A stretch of DNA of 64,000 nt from an uncultured Bacteroides sp. (GTDB lineage: Bacteria; Bacteroidota; Bacteroidia; Bacteroidales; Bacteroidaceae). Of this stretch, positions 25,886 through 33,731 are shown piece after piece. The translations under genes were made by a program, and so were the position numbers. Numbering within the stretch: the stretch's first letter is position 1; each line of letters opens with the position of its first letter. The DNA is taken from contig NZ_OY787468.1 in NCBI RefSeq assembly GCF_963678845.1, positions 124,001 to 188,000 on the forward strand, in the 5' to 3' direction. The notes under the pieces are model-generated. The model was not told the origin of the DNA, did not search any database, and worked only from the letters and a program-made list of their open reading frames with translations.

Positions 25886-28006
25886 TTATATATCAACTTC
25901 TCTTCGATCAAGCTTTGATATTGTCTTCTCGCCAGTTCCCATTTGATACAATCTGTATATATTTGGATCTATATCACTGACCAGATTCTGTATATTGGTT
26001 TTTACTACAGACTTCTTTCCTTGTTCTGCTTCTTTTGTTTCTTCGGTCTTTGGTTCAGATGAACAAAAAAGGATAATCTGCTTACACGTACCAGCGCACT
26101 CTTGAAAAAGTTTTTTTAAGTCAGCTTCTTTGATGGAATGTTGACATGGCTCATCAAATACCAAAAATCCTGGATGGTTGGTTCCAATTTGAAGAAGAGC
26201 AAGATAGAACGCCCAAATAGAGCGCACAAAGTCTGATGCAGATGACACAGAACGAAGATGCTCTTCATAGTGCTCAACTTGTGCTTGCGGTAAATACAAA
26301 TAATTAGAATTCTTTTCATCGAATAACAGTGAAACATTTTGCCTGTAATTACTCTTATATCCAAATTTGTATAGGAAGTGTTTAAACTGGTCTTGCAGTA
26401 TATTCAGTACTGCATTATCCGTTTCATCCTTATGCGAACTCAATTCAGATAATTGCATCTTGTTATCATCAAACTTCTGTTTCATTGGCCATATATCACG
26501 AATTGTTGTTATTATTTGCTGACTTACAATTTCATAACTATTAATTTTCAACTTCAAATCAGCCATTTCCATCATAGCTCCCTCTGAAGGAATTTTGTCA
26601 TTGTCAGCAATCTCTGCGTAAGCCGTATTCAGTTTCTCTTTCTCCAGTCCCAACATCTTCTTGTAGTACGACAAGTATATCTCCTTCTCATCTATACTTT
26701 CAATCAGGCTTTCGAGCAAGCCTTGAAGGAATCTACGCTGAGTGGTTAAATAACGCACATTTCTATCAATATCTTCATCTTTCACATTGATATAGCCTGA
26801 GTCGGTCACATCTAAATCACGATGACAAGTTGGACATTTTCTGATATGCTCGCTGCTAATGAGGTTTGATACTTGAGCAATATTTCTATTACGATTAATT
26901 TCTTCATCAATTGCCACAAGTTGCTTTTCAATAGAGATTTTCTTGTTCTTGTCATCCTGTAACCTCCTGATAAAGTCATCAAACTGCTTTTCTTTCGTCT
27001 GGAAAATAGCTAGTTGATGGTTATATGAATCAAATCGTTCATCATCAGTCCTTCTGAGTTCAGAATTCAAAGAATTAATCCGCTGCCTCATGAGCTCCAT
27101 TACTTCAACAAGAGTCCCATTCTTTCCTATAACACCCATTTGCAATCTGTCCTGAACTTCTATTTGTTTTGACACTTCTGAATTAAGCCCAGTTATAACA
27201 AGATTATTATATGTCAGACGTTGAACAATATCTCTTACTCTTTTGCTCCATTCATCTTTAATCTTGTCATTCTCATTCTTGAGTTGCTTATAGGTCGCAA
27301 TAGTGTCATCTATGCTGATTCCCAGTGCATATTCTACTATACGTTGCTTTGGCTGAATGAAATTATACCCTCTAATGGTGGCAAAGTAATCCGTCCACCC
27401 CCTCGTCTGTTCAACAAAATCTAAGGCAAATAGAGTGGTCATATAGAGCGTATATTCATCGGCACCTTTAGTTGGTGCCTTGGTTAATTCCAATCCTGCA
27501 AATTGGGCTAGATACTGGAAATAACCAAAAGGTAGCTTTTCATTATGATCACCATGATAATGAACAAAATATTCAGTAAAAGGAGTTTCATTTGTAATCT
27601 CTTCCTTCCTAGATTCCCATACCTGAACTTGCTTGAATTCCTTATTGTTATGATATTTCACAAAGCGCTTAACTGTTATTGCTCGACCTTCATCATTGGA
27701 TAGTTGGGCTATAACATAGGAATTATCTACCTGCAGTAATACATTGTTCCCCTCATCGTCTGAAAATATAAAATTTTGATGCACACTTCTATCCATAGCA
27801 AGCGTATTTTGCTTACCATCAATAATTTCTTCAACACCCAATATATAGTACAAGCACTTTGCTAGACTAGTTTTTCCCGACGTATTATCTCCAGCGATAA
27901 TATTGAGTCCTCTCCCTAGTTGAACAATTCTTCCAAACAGCTCTGGCTTTTCTGCCTCTGGTCTTATGGCATCAACAACCACACCAATCATATCAAAATA
28001 TATCAT
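25886..28006 (-). CDS. SMC/Rad50-like ATPase of ABC-3C / Lamassu-type system
   Basis: The 706-residue protein has Walker A at about residues 37-45 (IAGDNTSGKTSLAKC), long coiled coils (about 240-390 and 415-520) around a zinc-hook-like CPTCH (about residue 395), and a C-terminal ATPase lobe with a weak signature SSASDFVRSIW and Walker B FLVFDEPCQHS. This matches the large ATPase component of ABC-three-component systems and LmuB of Lamassu, which senses foreign DNA and releases effectors. Its start overlaps the middle gene by 14 bases, so translation is coupled. Last gene of a four-gene operon; family firm, sensing role inferred. Confidence 0.85.
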   Translation of the reverse strand: MIYFDMIGVVVDAIRPEAEKPELFGRIVQLGRGLNIIAGDNTSGKTSLAKCLYYILGVEEIIDGKQNTLAMDRSVHQNFIFSDDEGNNVLLQVDNSYVIAQLSNDEGRAITVKRFVKYHNNKEFKQVQVWESRKEEITNETPFTEYFVHYHGDHNEKLPFGYFQYLAQFAGLELTKAPTKGADEYTLYMTTLFALDFVEQTRGWTDYFATIRGYNFIQPKQRIVEYALGISIDDTIATYKQLKNENDKIKDEWSKRVRDIVQRLTYNNLVITGLNSEVSKQIEVQDRLQMGVIGKNGTLVEVMELMRQRINSLNSELRRTDDERFDSYNHQLAIFQTKEKQFDDFIRRLQDDKNKKISIEKQLVAIDEEINRNRNIAQVSNLISSEHIRKCPTCHRDLDVTDSGYINVKDEDIDRNVRYLTTQRRFLQGLLESLIESIDEKEIYLSYYKKMLGLEKEKLNTAYAEIADNDKIPSEGAMMEMADLKLKINSYEIVSQQIITTIRDIWPMKQKFDDNKMQLSELSSHKDETDNAVLNILQDQFKHFLYKFGYKSNYRQNVSLLFDEKNSNYLYLPQAQVEHYEEHLRSVSSASDFVRSIWAFYLALLQIGTNHPGFLVFDEPCQHSIKEADLKKLFQECAGTCKQIILFCSSEPKTEETKEAEQGKKSVVKTNIQNLVSDIDPNIYRLYQMGTGEKTISKLDRREVDI

Positions 28007-28457
28007 TTGTCCAAACGTAATTAATGTTATCTATCTTAGTATCGGGGATTCTTACTATTTCAGAAAGTCCTTCTTCTATTTCCTTATAAATATTGAGATT
28101 ACGCAAATCATAAAGCATAGTGCTGCCTCGCAAAGTAATCATATACCTAGAATATGTTTTACCATCTGCCACCTGCTCTATCCATCCTCTCTGCTCCGCA
28201 TCAGCCAAAATTATTCTCAACTGCGGGTCTAGTGTAATGGGCATCTCGGATATATTTCCGCTTTCTTTATAATTTAATAATATTTGCTTGTTTTGATTAC
28301 CACTCATCCCCCAAAGACATATTTGAATTCTTCCAATTTTAGCACCTTTATGAGAGCTATTATTCAATAGGACAAGCAGCAACACCAACATCTTGTATAT
28401 AGGATTCAGCACAGATGGGGTTGCAATCTGAACATTTTTCAGGTCACGCTCTATCAT
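27993..28457 (-). CDS. Small middle component (ABC-3C MC / LmuC-like)
   Basis: The 154-residue protein contains a region rich in leucine (PIYKMLVLLLVLLNN) that looks like a helical core rather than a membrane segment, then a winged-helix-like half (LRIILADAEQRGWIEQVADGKTYSRYMITLRGST). The pattern and place fit the 'middle component' of ABC-3C systems and LmuC of Lamassu, a small bridge between ATPase and effector. It overlaps the protease gene by 4 bases (ATGA) and the ATPase gene by 14. Assignment rests on context and weak sequence features. Confidence 0.7.
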   Translation of the reverse strand: MIERDLKNVQIATPSVLNPIYKMLVLLLVLLNNSSHKGAKIGRIQICLWGMSGNQNKQILLNYKESGNISEMPITLDPQLRIILADAEQRGWIEQVADGKTYSRYMITLRGSTMLYDLRNLNIYKEIEEGLSEIVRIPDTKIDNINYVWTNDIF

Positions 28458-29572
28458 GGGTAATAATAGTTTAAAGTACAGTTCAACAAACGTTCTGCTA
28501 CTCTATAGTAGGCATAGTCATGTGCAATTACGTCATCTTTGTCTTCAGGAAACCTAAATGAAGCTAACTGTTTCATTTGCTTAATGATGCTTTGCAAATC
28601 CTGGTAAGCACCTTCTGATGATTCAAAATCTTCCTTGTGAGTATCTAGCAATCTACCAAAGAACTTATCATTCTGTTTGTTCAGTTCTTGAACAAAAGAA
28701 GCATTCGATAAAAGCATTTTATTGATAATTTCCATACCTTTCAGGTAACACTTGATATATGTATCAACATTCTTTTCTGAATTAGTGGGATACAATATTT
28801 GAATCTTTCGGGTTAAATAGTCTAGCCAGTCATTATTCAATTCTCTGATTTTGTCTCTTCTTTCCTGTGCATTCTTGCTATCATACCAGTCTTCCCATGA
28901 TTTTATGGTATCAAAGAAGTTATTATCTTTCGTGTCTGAAGGAGTAAATTCGTCAAACACCGAAGGTGATAACGCCTTGATATCATTATATGCCCCAGCG
29001 CTATTTCTCGTTCTTGTTACTAGCCCTACATAATAAAATCTGTTATGACGGTACACAACAATACCAGCACCAGAGCTACCTTTAATAGCATCCTTAAAAT
29101 CCTCAATGGCATAATTTACTGCCACATCTACTCTCCAATAGTCATTAATATTCTTTTTCATTTCAAAAATACTACCATCCCTTGCATTGGGTGGATAAGA
29201 AAGCATTACATAATCATCCTCTGGTATACTCAAATCGAATCGTTTTATTACTGACATATATTTTACATCAGTATCTGGCCTGTCTACTAGGAGAACTGCA
29301 TAATCTTCTCCAGTAGCTTCATTGTATTTGCACTCAATAATTTCAAGAACTTTTGTTTTCAAATAAGTAACGCCATTATAGTATTCAATCACAATATGAT
29401 ATTCATCCACACCATCAACACAATGACCTGCGGTAAGGACATAGCATTTATCTCCAGAACCAAATAGAGTACCAGAACCTTCGTTACATTGCTTACCCTC
29501 ATCATTCAGCTTTGCTGTCCGAACACTCAACTTATTGAGTAGTTCTTTTTCACTTTCAGATAATTTCGTCAT
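28454..29572 (-). CDS. Trypsin-like serine protease effector of ABC-3C / Lamassu-type system
   Basis: The 372-residue protein has an N-terminal chymotrypsin-fold protease (about 25-200) with His50 in VLTAGHCVDG, Asp90 in GEDYAVLLVD and Ser167 in KGSSGAGIVV. The catalytic triad is complete. There is no signal peptide, so it acts in the cytoplasm. The C-terminal half (about 215-372) is helical and carries no known motif; by analogy it is the ABC-3C C-terminal coupling domain that docks to the middle component. It overlaps both neighbours by 4 bases. It probably cleaves host proteins when the ATPase is triggered; the target is unknown. Confidence 0.85.
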   Translation of the reverse strand: MTKLSESEKELLNKLSVRTAKLNDEGKQCNEGSGTLFGSGDKCYVLTAGHCVDGVDEYHIVIEYYNGVTYLKTKVLEIIECKYNEATGEDYAVLLVDRPDTDVKYMSVIKRFDLSIPEDDYVMLSYPPNARDGSIFEMKKNINDYWRVDVAVNYAIEDFKDAIKGSSGAGIVVYRHNRFYYVGLVTRTRNSAGAYNDIKALSPSVFDEFTPSDTKDNNFFDTIKSWEDWYDSKNAQERRDKIRELNNDWLDYLTRKIQILYPTNSEKNVDTYIKCYLKGMEIINKMLLSNASFVQELNKQNDKFFGRLLDTHKEDFESSEGAYQDLQSIIKQMKQLASFRFPEDKDDVIAHDYAYYRVAERLLNCTLNYYYP

Positions 29573-30588
29573 AATATGAATTCTTCTTCATGAACCTCAC
29601 ATTTGGCCTCTTCAATCTCACCATCATTAAACAAAATAGCACGATGCTTTTGCAGTTCATTCAGTTTGTAATTAAAATATAAATGAACAATCTCCTGCAT
29701 ACTCCTTTGGGGATGATACAATAGTTTTGCTATTGTTTCTCTGTCAGGATGAATAGCAGAGGCACGACCTCCATTTGTTGATATGATATAATTATTACAC
29801 TTAATGATATCCAATAAATTATTGGATATATTATATCTGCTGCCATGATGTGATACTTTCACGAAATCCACCTCTAATGGGCAATCTTCACTGTAGCCCT
29901 TGCTGACAAGATAATTAACTACATCATCAGGCATCACATCCCCCAGCATTAGATAAGATTTACCTTCTGTTCTAAGTATAAATGCTATAGAAGCATTATT
30001 GATTACCTGAGAGGTGTATGGGGTTGGTCTTTTAGCTAAATCCTTCAAAGAAACGTCCAAATCGTCATTTACCCTGTCACATGTTATTGCAGGATATTCG
30101 CTTGTAATATACTTATTTCTATTTATTGTCAAGGCTGTATTGGAAGGTGCCACCACTTCTATATCAACGAATTCATTATTATACTGGTGTCCTGCTTTGA
30201 TCAGCTCTATCCACTTAGTATCACGGAATTCTTTCGATATCTGACGCAAATAGTCTGCAAATGTCTTAGCATTAGAGTATGCACTAATAATAGTTCTTTG
30301 TTCAACCTCTATTTGGCTAGCACAGTTGCACCAATATTCCCTGATTTTCAAAGCATCCTCCTGATAGTTCTTAAAATATTCGAGATATCCAGAGATATGA
30401 TCCTCATCGTAATGTGATAATACAAGTAAATCAATTTTTGAAAGGCCCTTAATTATAGGAACTATTTTGCATTGGCTGATTCTAGGTCCACTATCAACAA
30501 CCATCACAAATGAATCTCCATCTTTTTCACACTCAAAAATGAAAGCATCTCCATGACCCGCTTGAAGGAATTTTAAGGTTATTGGCAT
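29569..30588 (-). CDS. MBL-fold metallohydrolase effector, first gene of the operon
   Basis: The 339-residue protein has the metallo-beta-lactamase fold: strand VMVVDSGP, metal motif SHYDEDH at about residues 58-64 (HxDxDH form), LMLGDVMPDDV and VSHHGSRYNI. It resembles the ComEC/Rec2-like MBL branch but has no membrane part and no signal peptide. Possible substrates are nucleic acids or nucleotides; none is shown. The gene starts 91 bp downstream of a good promoter and overlaps the protease gene by 4 bases, so the two hydrolases are made together. It resembles the hydrolase partner of 'hydrolase-protease' Lamassu types as I remember them. Confidence 0.83.
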   Translation of the reverse strand: MPITLKFLQAGHGDAFIFECEKDGDSFVMVVDSGPRISQCKIVPIIKGLSKIDLLVLSHYDEDHISGYLEYFKNYQEDALKIREYWCNCASQIEVEQRTIISAYSNAKTFADYLRQISKEFRDTKWIELIKAGHQYNNEFVDIEVVAPSNTALTINRNKYITSEYPAITCDRVNDDLDVSLKDLAKRPTPYTSQVINNASIAFILRTEGKSYLMLGDVMPDDVVNYLVSKGYSEDCPLEVDFVKVSHHGSRYNISNNLLDIIKCNNYIISTNGGRASAIHPDRETIAKLLYHPQRSMQEIVHLYFNYKLNELQKHRAILFNDGEIEEAKCEVHEEEFIL

Positions 30589-30618
30589 TGAAGAATTTAT
30601 TTTTTACATAAAATTATC

Positions 30619-30647
30619 CTAAAGATGGTATTTAATCCTATCTTTAG
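30619..30647. promoter_or_regulatory. Operator-like inverted repeat in defence operon leader
   Basis: CTAAAGAT (30619-30626) and ATCTTTAG (30640-30647) are exact inverted arms 13 bases apart. They lie between the promoter and the first start codon, a place where a repressor would block transcription. It could also be an RNA hairpin. Confidence 0.45.
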
Positions 30648-30678
30648 AACCCTATTTTCTATTATTAGGATTCCTTAT

Positions 30679-30710
30679 CAAAGATATAAATATTTGGTAA
30701 GGAATACAAC
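30679..30710 (-). promoter_or_regulatory. Promoter of the defence operon
   Basis: The minus strand reads GTTG, 20 bases, then TATCTTTG (30679-30686), a close match to the Bacteroides consensus. It lies 91 bp before the MBL gene. Confidence 0.65.
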
Positions 30711-31069
30711 TTTTATTTTATTTTTTAAATTTATACTATTTACTAAGTCTACAATTACAACCTATAACTAATGTTTTGATAGAAAATACAACTACCATCA
30801 CTATTCTACTTCCTCTACCTCCCTCATATCAAACAAGTTTACTTCAAGATAAAATATTCTCGCTTACATAATTTCCCATATCTATATGTTATTTCTAATT
30901 TCTATACTATTTGTCGTCACAACTTATTCAAAATTCAAGAACAGTTATTGTATGATTGCTCTTTTGTTTAATACGCAGAGTTCTATACCATCGTGAAAGA
31001 TAAAACAAAGGAAAGTATCGTAATTCATGTGTCTTTTTGGTGGAAATATAGCATATTAAGAATTAAATC
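30711..31069. other. AT-rich spacer without visible gene
   Basis: It lies between the defence promoter and ISL3 copy B. I see no open frame of note, no hairpin and no repeat in it. Confidence 0.4.
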
Positions 31070-31495
31070 GGATCAGTCCGAATTCTTGGTGGATCCTAGT
31101 TAAAAGTTTATCTTTGCACAATGAAAAAGAAGATAGATAACCCAACCCCACTTGATATTTTAGGCATGTTTTTGCCTTCGGGCCTGCTAGATTATTTTGA
31201 TTTAATCAACAGTGAATCCTTGGAAACCTGTTTTATTCTGTTCCTTGAATAGAAGAATATTATTCCTGAAGAATGCAAAACACTTCCTCTTCATTCAAAA
31301 GGATTTATACCGGAAATCGAAGTTCAGGATTTTCCTATACGAGGTAAAGCAGTCTATCTTCGAATTAAACGGCGCCGTTGGGAAGATACTCAAACCGGTA
31401 AAACATATAGCCGTGATTGGAATCTGGTTGCAACCGGTACTCGCATAACCGCTAAGTTCAGTGCTTTTCTTAAATGAATTACTTAGACAATAATG
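31070..31495 (+). mobile_element. ISL3/ISAon1-type remnant, left end only (copy B)
   Basis: The outer end GGATCAGTCCGAATTCTTGG resembles the terminal repeats of copies A and C. Its transposase start is preceded by TATCTTTG. Sequence related to copy A stops near 31495 (ACTTAGACAATAATG is shared with A), 18 bp before copy C begins. Its orientation is opposite to copy A, so A and B bracket the integrase and defence genes with outer ends facing inward. Confidence 0.7.
31121..31477 (+). pseudogene. ISL3/ISAon1 N-terminal transposase ORF, stop-interrupted (copy B)
   Basis: From the ATG at 31121 the frame reads MFLPSGLLDYFDLIN..., an in-frame TAG at 31250-31252, then EVQDFPIRGKAVYLRIKRRR and GTRITAKFSAFLK before TGA at 31477. 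It is close to copy A in sequence. Only the N-terminal ORF survives, so it is inactive. Confidence 0.8.
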
Positions 31496-31582
31496 GATCA
31501 ATCCGATTTTCAGGCTCATACCGAAAACCTGTGGGGAATATCTTTTAATTTTATATCTTTGCCCATAAAAAAGATATACACG

Positions 31583-32906
31583 ATGAGTTACGATGATTTA
31601 CTCCGCTTTATCCTTCCTGATGGTCTGTTTGATTACTTTGAGTTGGTTGACTTTAAACCAGGTGATGAAAAAGTCCATATCCACTTTGATGAACAGAATA
31701 TTCTTCCAGAAGAATATTCCACTGATAAGTTAGAAAGCAAAGGTTTTTATGAAGAGATAAAGATGTATGATTTTCCGATTCGTGGTCGTAGCTGCATTCT
31801 TCATATTCGTCGTCGTCGCTGGTATAATCATACCCAGGAAAAGTTAGTAACCCGCAATTGGGAATTAGTTGCTCAAGGTACGCGAATCAGTGAAGAATTC
31901 GCGTCTTTTTTAAAAGCTATGGATCGACTCTCACGCCATTAGCATTGCTTCCTTAGCTATCCATTATGGCCTTGATGAGAAACAATTAGAGGCTCAGTAC
32001 AAGAATCATCTTAGCAATTTTAAGTCTTGGAATCAACAAGAACATGCTCATGACTGGGTATTGTTTCCTGAGAATATTGGTTCTCAAATTAGTATTGATG
32101 AGACATCGCTCTCACAAGGAGAGCTTTACACTATTGTAACCAATAAATCCGGCAAGGGGCGTAAGGGTAGTCTGATAGCTATGGTTAAGGGAACTGATGT
32201 TGAAACTGTTTGTGCTGTACTTATGTGTCTATCCCGACGTATTCGCTGGAAAGTTCGGGAAGTTACATTGGATATGGCTTCTAATATGGAGAAAATAATA
32301 CATCGTTGCTTTCCCCCTGCCAGGCAAGTGACAGACCGTTTTCATGTTCAAAAGCTGGCTTATGAAGTAGTACAGGAGATGCGAATAAAACATCGTTGGA
32401 ATGCTATAGATAATGAATCCAATGCACTGGCCTTAGCTAAAGCAAAGGGAGAATCTTTCAGACAAGTAATTTTCGAAAATGGAGATACTTGTAAGCAGTT
32501 GCTGGCAAGAAGTCGTTATTTACTCTTTAAAAAAGAATCTTTGTGGGGACCTTCACAAAGAACCAGGGCTGCTATTTTGTTTAGGGAATATCCAGATATA
32601 AAGAAAGCCTACTACCTCTCACAACAATTAGGGCTTATCTATCATCAGTGTTATCAGAAAGAGGTGGCGTTAACAAGGTTGGCAAGGTGGTATGACCAAG
32701 TAGATAATTCCGGCTTCTTATCTTTTGGGACTGTAGCAAGGTCTATTCAAACACACTATGCTAATATTATAAACTATTTTGAGAATCGAGCTACGAATGC
32801 TTCGGCTGAATCATTCAATGCAAAGATTAAAGCTTTTAGAACCGCACTAAGAGGTGTAAGAGATATAAAATTCTTTATATTTAGAATATGCAATATTTTT
32901 GCTTAA
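31583..32906 (+). CDS. ISAon1-type transposase, two ORFs joined by -1 frameshift
   Basis: ORF1 (31583-31942, 119 aa from MSYDDLLRF) is the ISAon1 N-terminal region protein with YDFPIRGRSCILHIRRRRW. ORF2 carries the ISL3 DDE catalytic domain (SIDETSLSQGELYTI, REVTLDMASNMEKII, VTDRFHVQKLAYE, NASAESFNAKIKAFR), with D, D and E of the triad visible. ORF2 has no good start of its own. Its frame extends left as KLWIDSHAISIASLAIHYGL to the slippery heptamer T TTT TTA at 31906-31912, in the correct phase. A -1 slip would give one protein of about 441 residues. The start at 31583 follows a TATCTTTG -7 box (31554-31561). Confidence 0.85.
31906..31912 (+). other. Slippery heptamer T TTT TTA
   Basis: It lies in the zero frame of ORF1 (codons TTT and TTA at 31907-31912), directly before the shift to the ORF2 frame. 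This is the classic X XXY YYZ form of -1 programmed frameshifting. Confidence 0.7.
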
Positions 32907-32985
32907 AATATAAATCCCACAGGTTTTCGGTATGATCCGATTTTCAATTAAGTTGAATGAATAGTTAGAATTGGGGGCAGAAATT

Positions 32986-33023
32986 AAAAAAGCTCCGTAA
33001 ATTATTCATTTACGAAGCTTTTT
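32986..33023 (-). terminator. Terminator of the tRNA-Gly/tRNA-Leu pair
   Basis: AAAAAAGCTcCGTAAAT and ATTTACGaAGCTTTTTA form a long hairpin 14 bp past the tRNA-Leu gene, with T-rich sequence on the minus strand. Confidence 0.85.
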
Positions 33024-33036
33024 AGGATGCACCTTG

Positions 33037-33120
33037 TACCCGAAGTGGGACTTGAACCCACACAGCTGCAATAGCCAAAGGATTTTAAGTCCTTCGTGTC
33101 TACCATTCCACCATCCGGGC
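33037..33120 (-). tRNA. tRNA-Leu (anticodon TAA)
   Basis: The minus strand folds as a type II tRNA: acceptor GCCCGGA/TTCGGGT, D arm GTGGAATGGTAGACAC, and anticodon stem AAGGA/TCCTT with loop CTTAAAA (anticodon TAA). There is a long variable arm and T arm GGGTTCAAGTCCC. The discriminator is A and CCA is not encoded. The accessory island ends 98 bp from its 3' end, but no attachment-site repeat was found. Confidence 0.95.
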
Positions 33121-33135
33121 ATCCTTGATAGAGAG

Positions 33136-33208
33136 AGCGAAAGACGGGACTCGAACCCGCGACCCTAACCTTGGCAAGGTTATGCTCTACCAACTGAGCT
33201 ACTTTCGC
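33136..33208 (-). tRNA. tRNA-Gly (anticodon GCC)
   Basis: The minus strand gives GCGAAAG/CTTTCGC for the acceptor, D arm TAGCTCAGTTGGTAGAGCA, anticodon loop TTGCCAA inside stem TAACC/GGTTA, and T arm GCGGGTTCGAGTCCCGT. It lies 15 bp upstream of tRNA-Leu(TAA) and shares its transcript. Confidence 0.96.
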
Positions 33209-33281
33209 GTTTTAACGGGTGCAAAGATAAGTAGTTTTAGTATATCTGCCAAATATTTCCTTAACTTTTTTACTCGTTAAT

Positions 33282-33725
33282 TTAATTACTTATATAAAGT
33301 TTATCTGCCCCAGCCTCCGTTACACTGTAATTCCTTAAATACTCAGTACCTACCCCATTGGGAGCTCCACTGTTATTTAAGTCATATATCGTTTTGCATT
33401 TTGGGCATACAGCCTTTCCTAAACCATCATCTGTGAGTGTAACTATTACATCTCTGCTTGCTTCGACCGGGCATGCGGCATCAAAGGCACAATAGCCATT
33501 ATAATTGGAGTTACCTATTATCAATCCGCCAAATCCTAGTTTCACATTGTGTTCATTTTTAAGTACCACCACATATTGCCCCATAGATTTTACAGACTGA
33601 AACTGAGCCTGCAGCAAGTTTACCTCAAAAGTAAACTTACCCACACTCGGAATACTTGAGCGGAAACTATCACCACAAGATGCTGTGCTTAATAGCAGCG
33701 CCAGGAAAAGGATTGCCTTTCGCAT
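33282..33725 (-). CDS. Rieske-like lipoprotein with four cysteines
   Basis: The 147-residue protein has a lipoprotein signal (LLLSTASCGD). Its C-terminal half looks like a small Rieske-type ferredoxin domain: NGYCAFDAACPVEA, then AVCPKCKTIYDL and GAPNGVGTEYLRNY. In true Rieske proteins the metal motifs are CxH and CxxH. Here they read CPV and CPKC, so both histidines are missing and a cysteine replaces one. It could bind zinc or a rubredoxin-like iron. It lies 6 bp after the aldo/keto reductase gene on the same strand, which may share its transcript. The role is unknown. Confidence 0.7.
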   Translation of the reverse strand: MRKAILFLALLLSTASCGDSFRSSIPSVGKFTFEVNLLQAQFQSVKSMGQYVVVLKNEHNVKLGFGGLIIGNSNYNGYCAFDAACPVEASRDVIVTLTDDGLGKAVCPKCKTIYDLNNSGAPNGVGTEYLRNYSVTEAGADKLYISN

Positions 33726-33731
33726 AATTTA

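Larger units (their letters stand above)
31513..32938 (+). mobile_element. Intact ISL3/ISAon1-type insertion sequence (copy C)
   Basis: The left end GGCTCATACCGAAAACCTGT (from 31513) and the right end, whose complement is GGATCATACCGAAAACCTGT (to 32938), form inverted repeats of about 24 bp. They are flanked by identical 8-bp copies of GATTTTCA at 31505-31512 and 32939-32946. ISL3 elements make 8-bp target duplications. The 1426-bp element has complete ends and ORFs, so it is probably recent and active. Confidence 0.9.

Noticed and set aside
33037..33120. tRNA-Leu(TAA) as attachment site of the island
   Set aside because: I found no second copy of the tRNA 3' end within the island, and the last element before it (ISL3 copy C) inserted by transposition with its own 8-bp duplication.
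33002..33193. 63-aa minus-strand frame
   Set aside because: It is a translation through the tRNA-Leu and tRNA-Gly genes.
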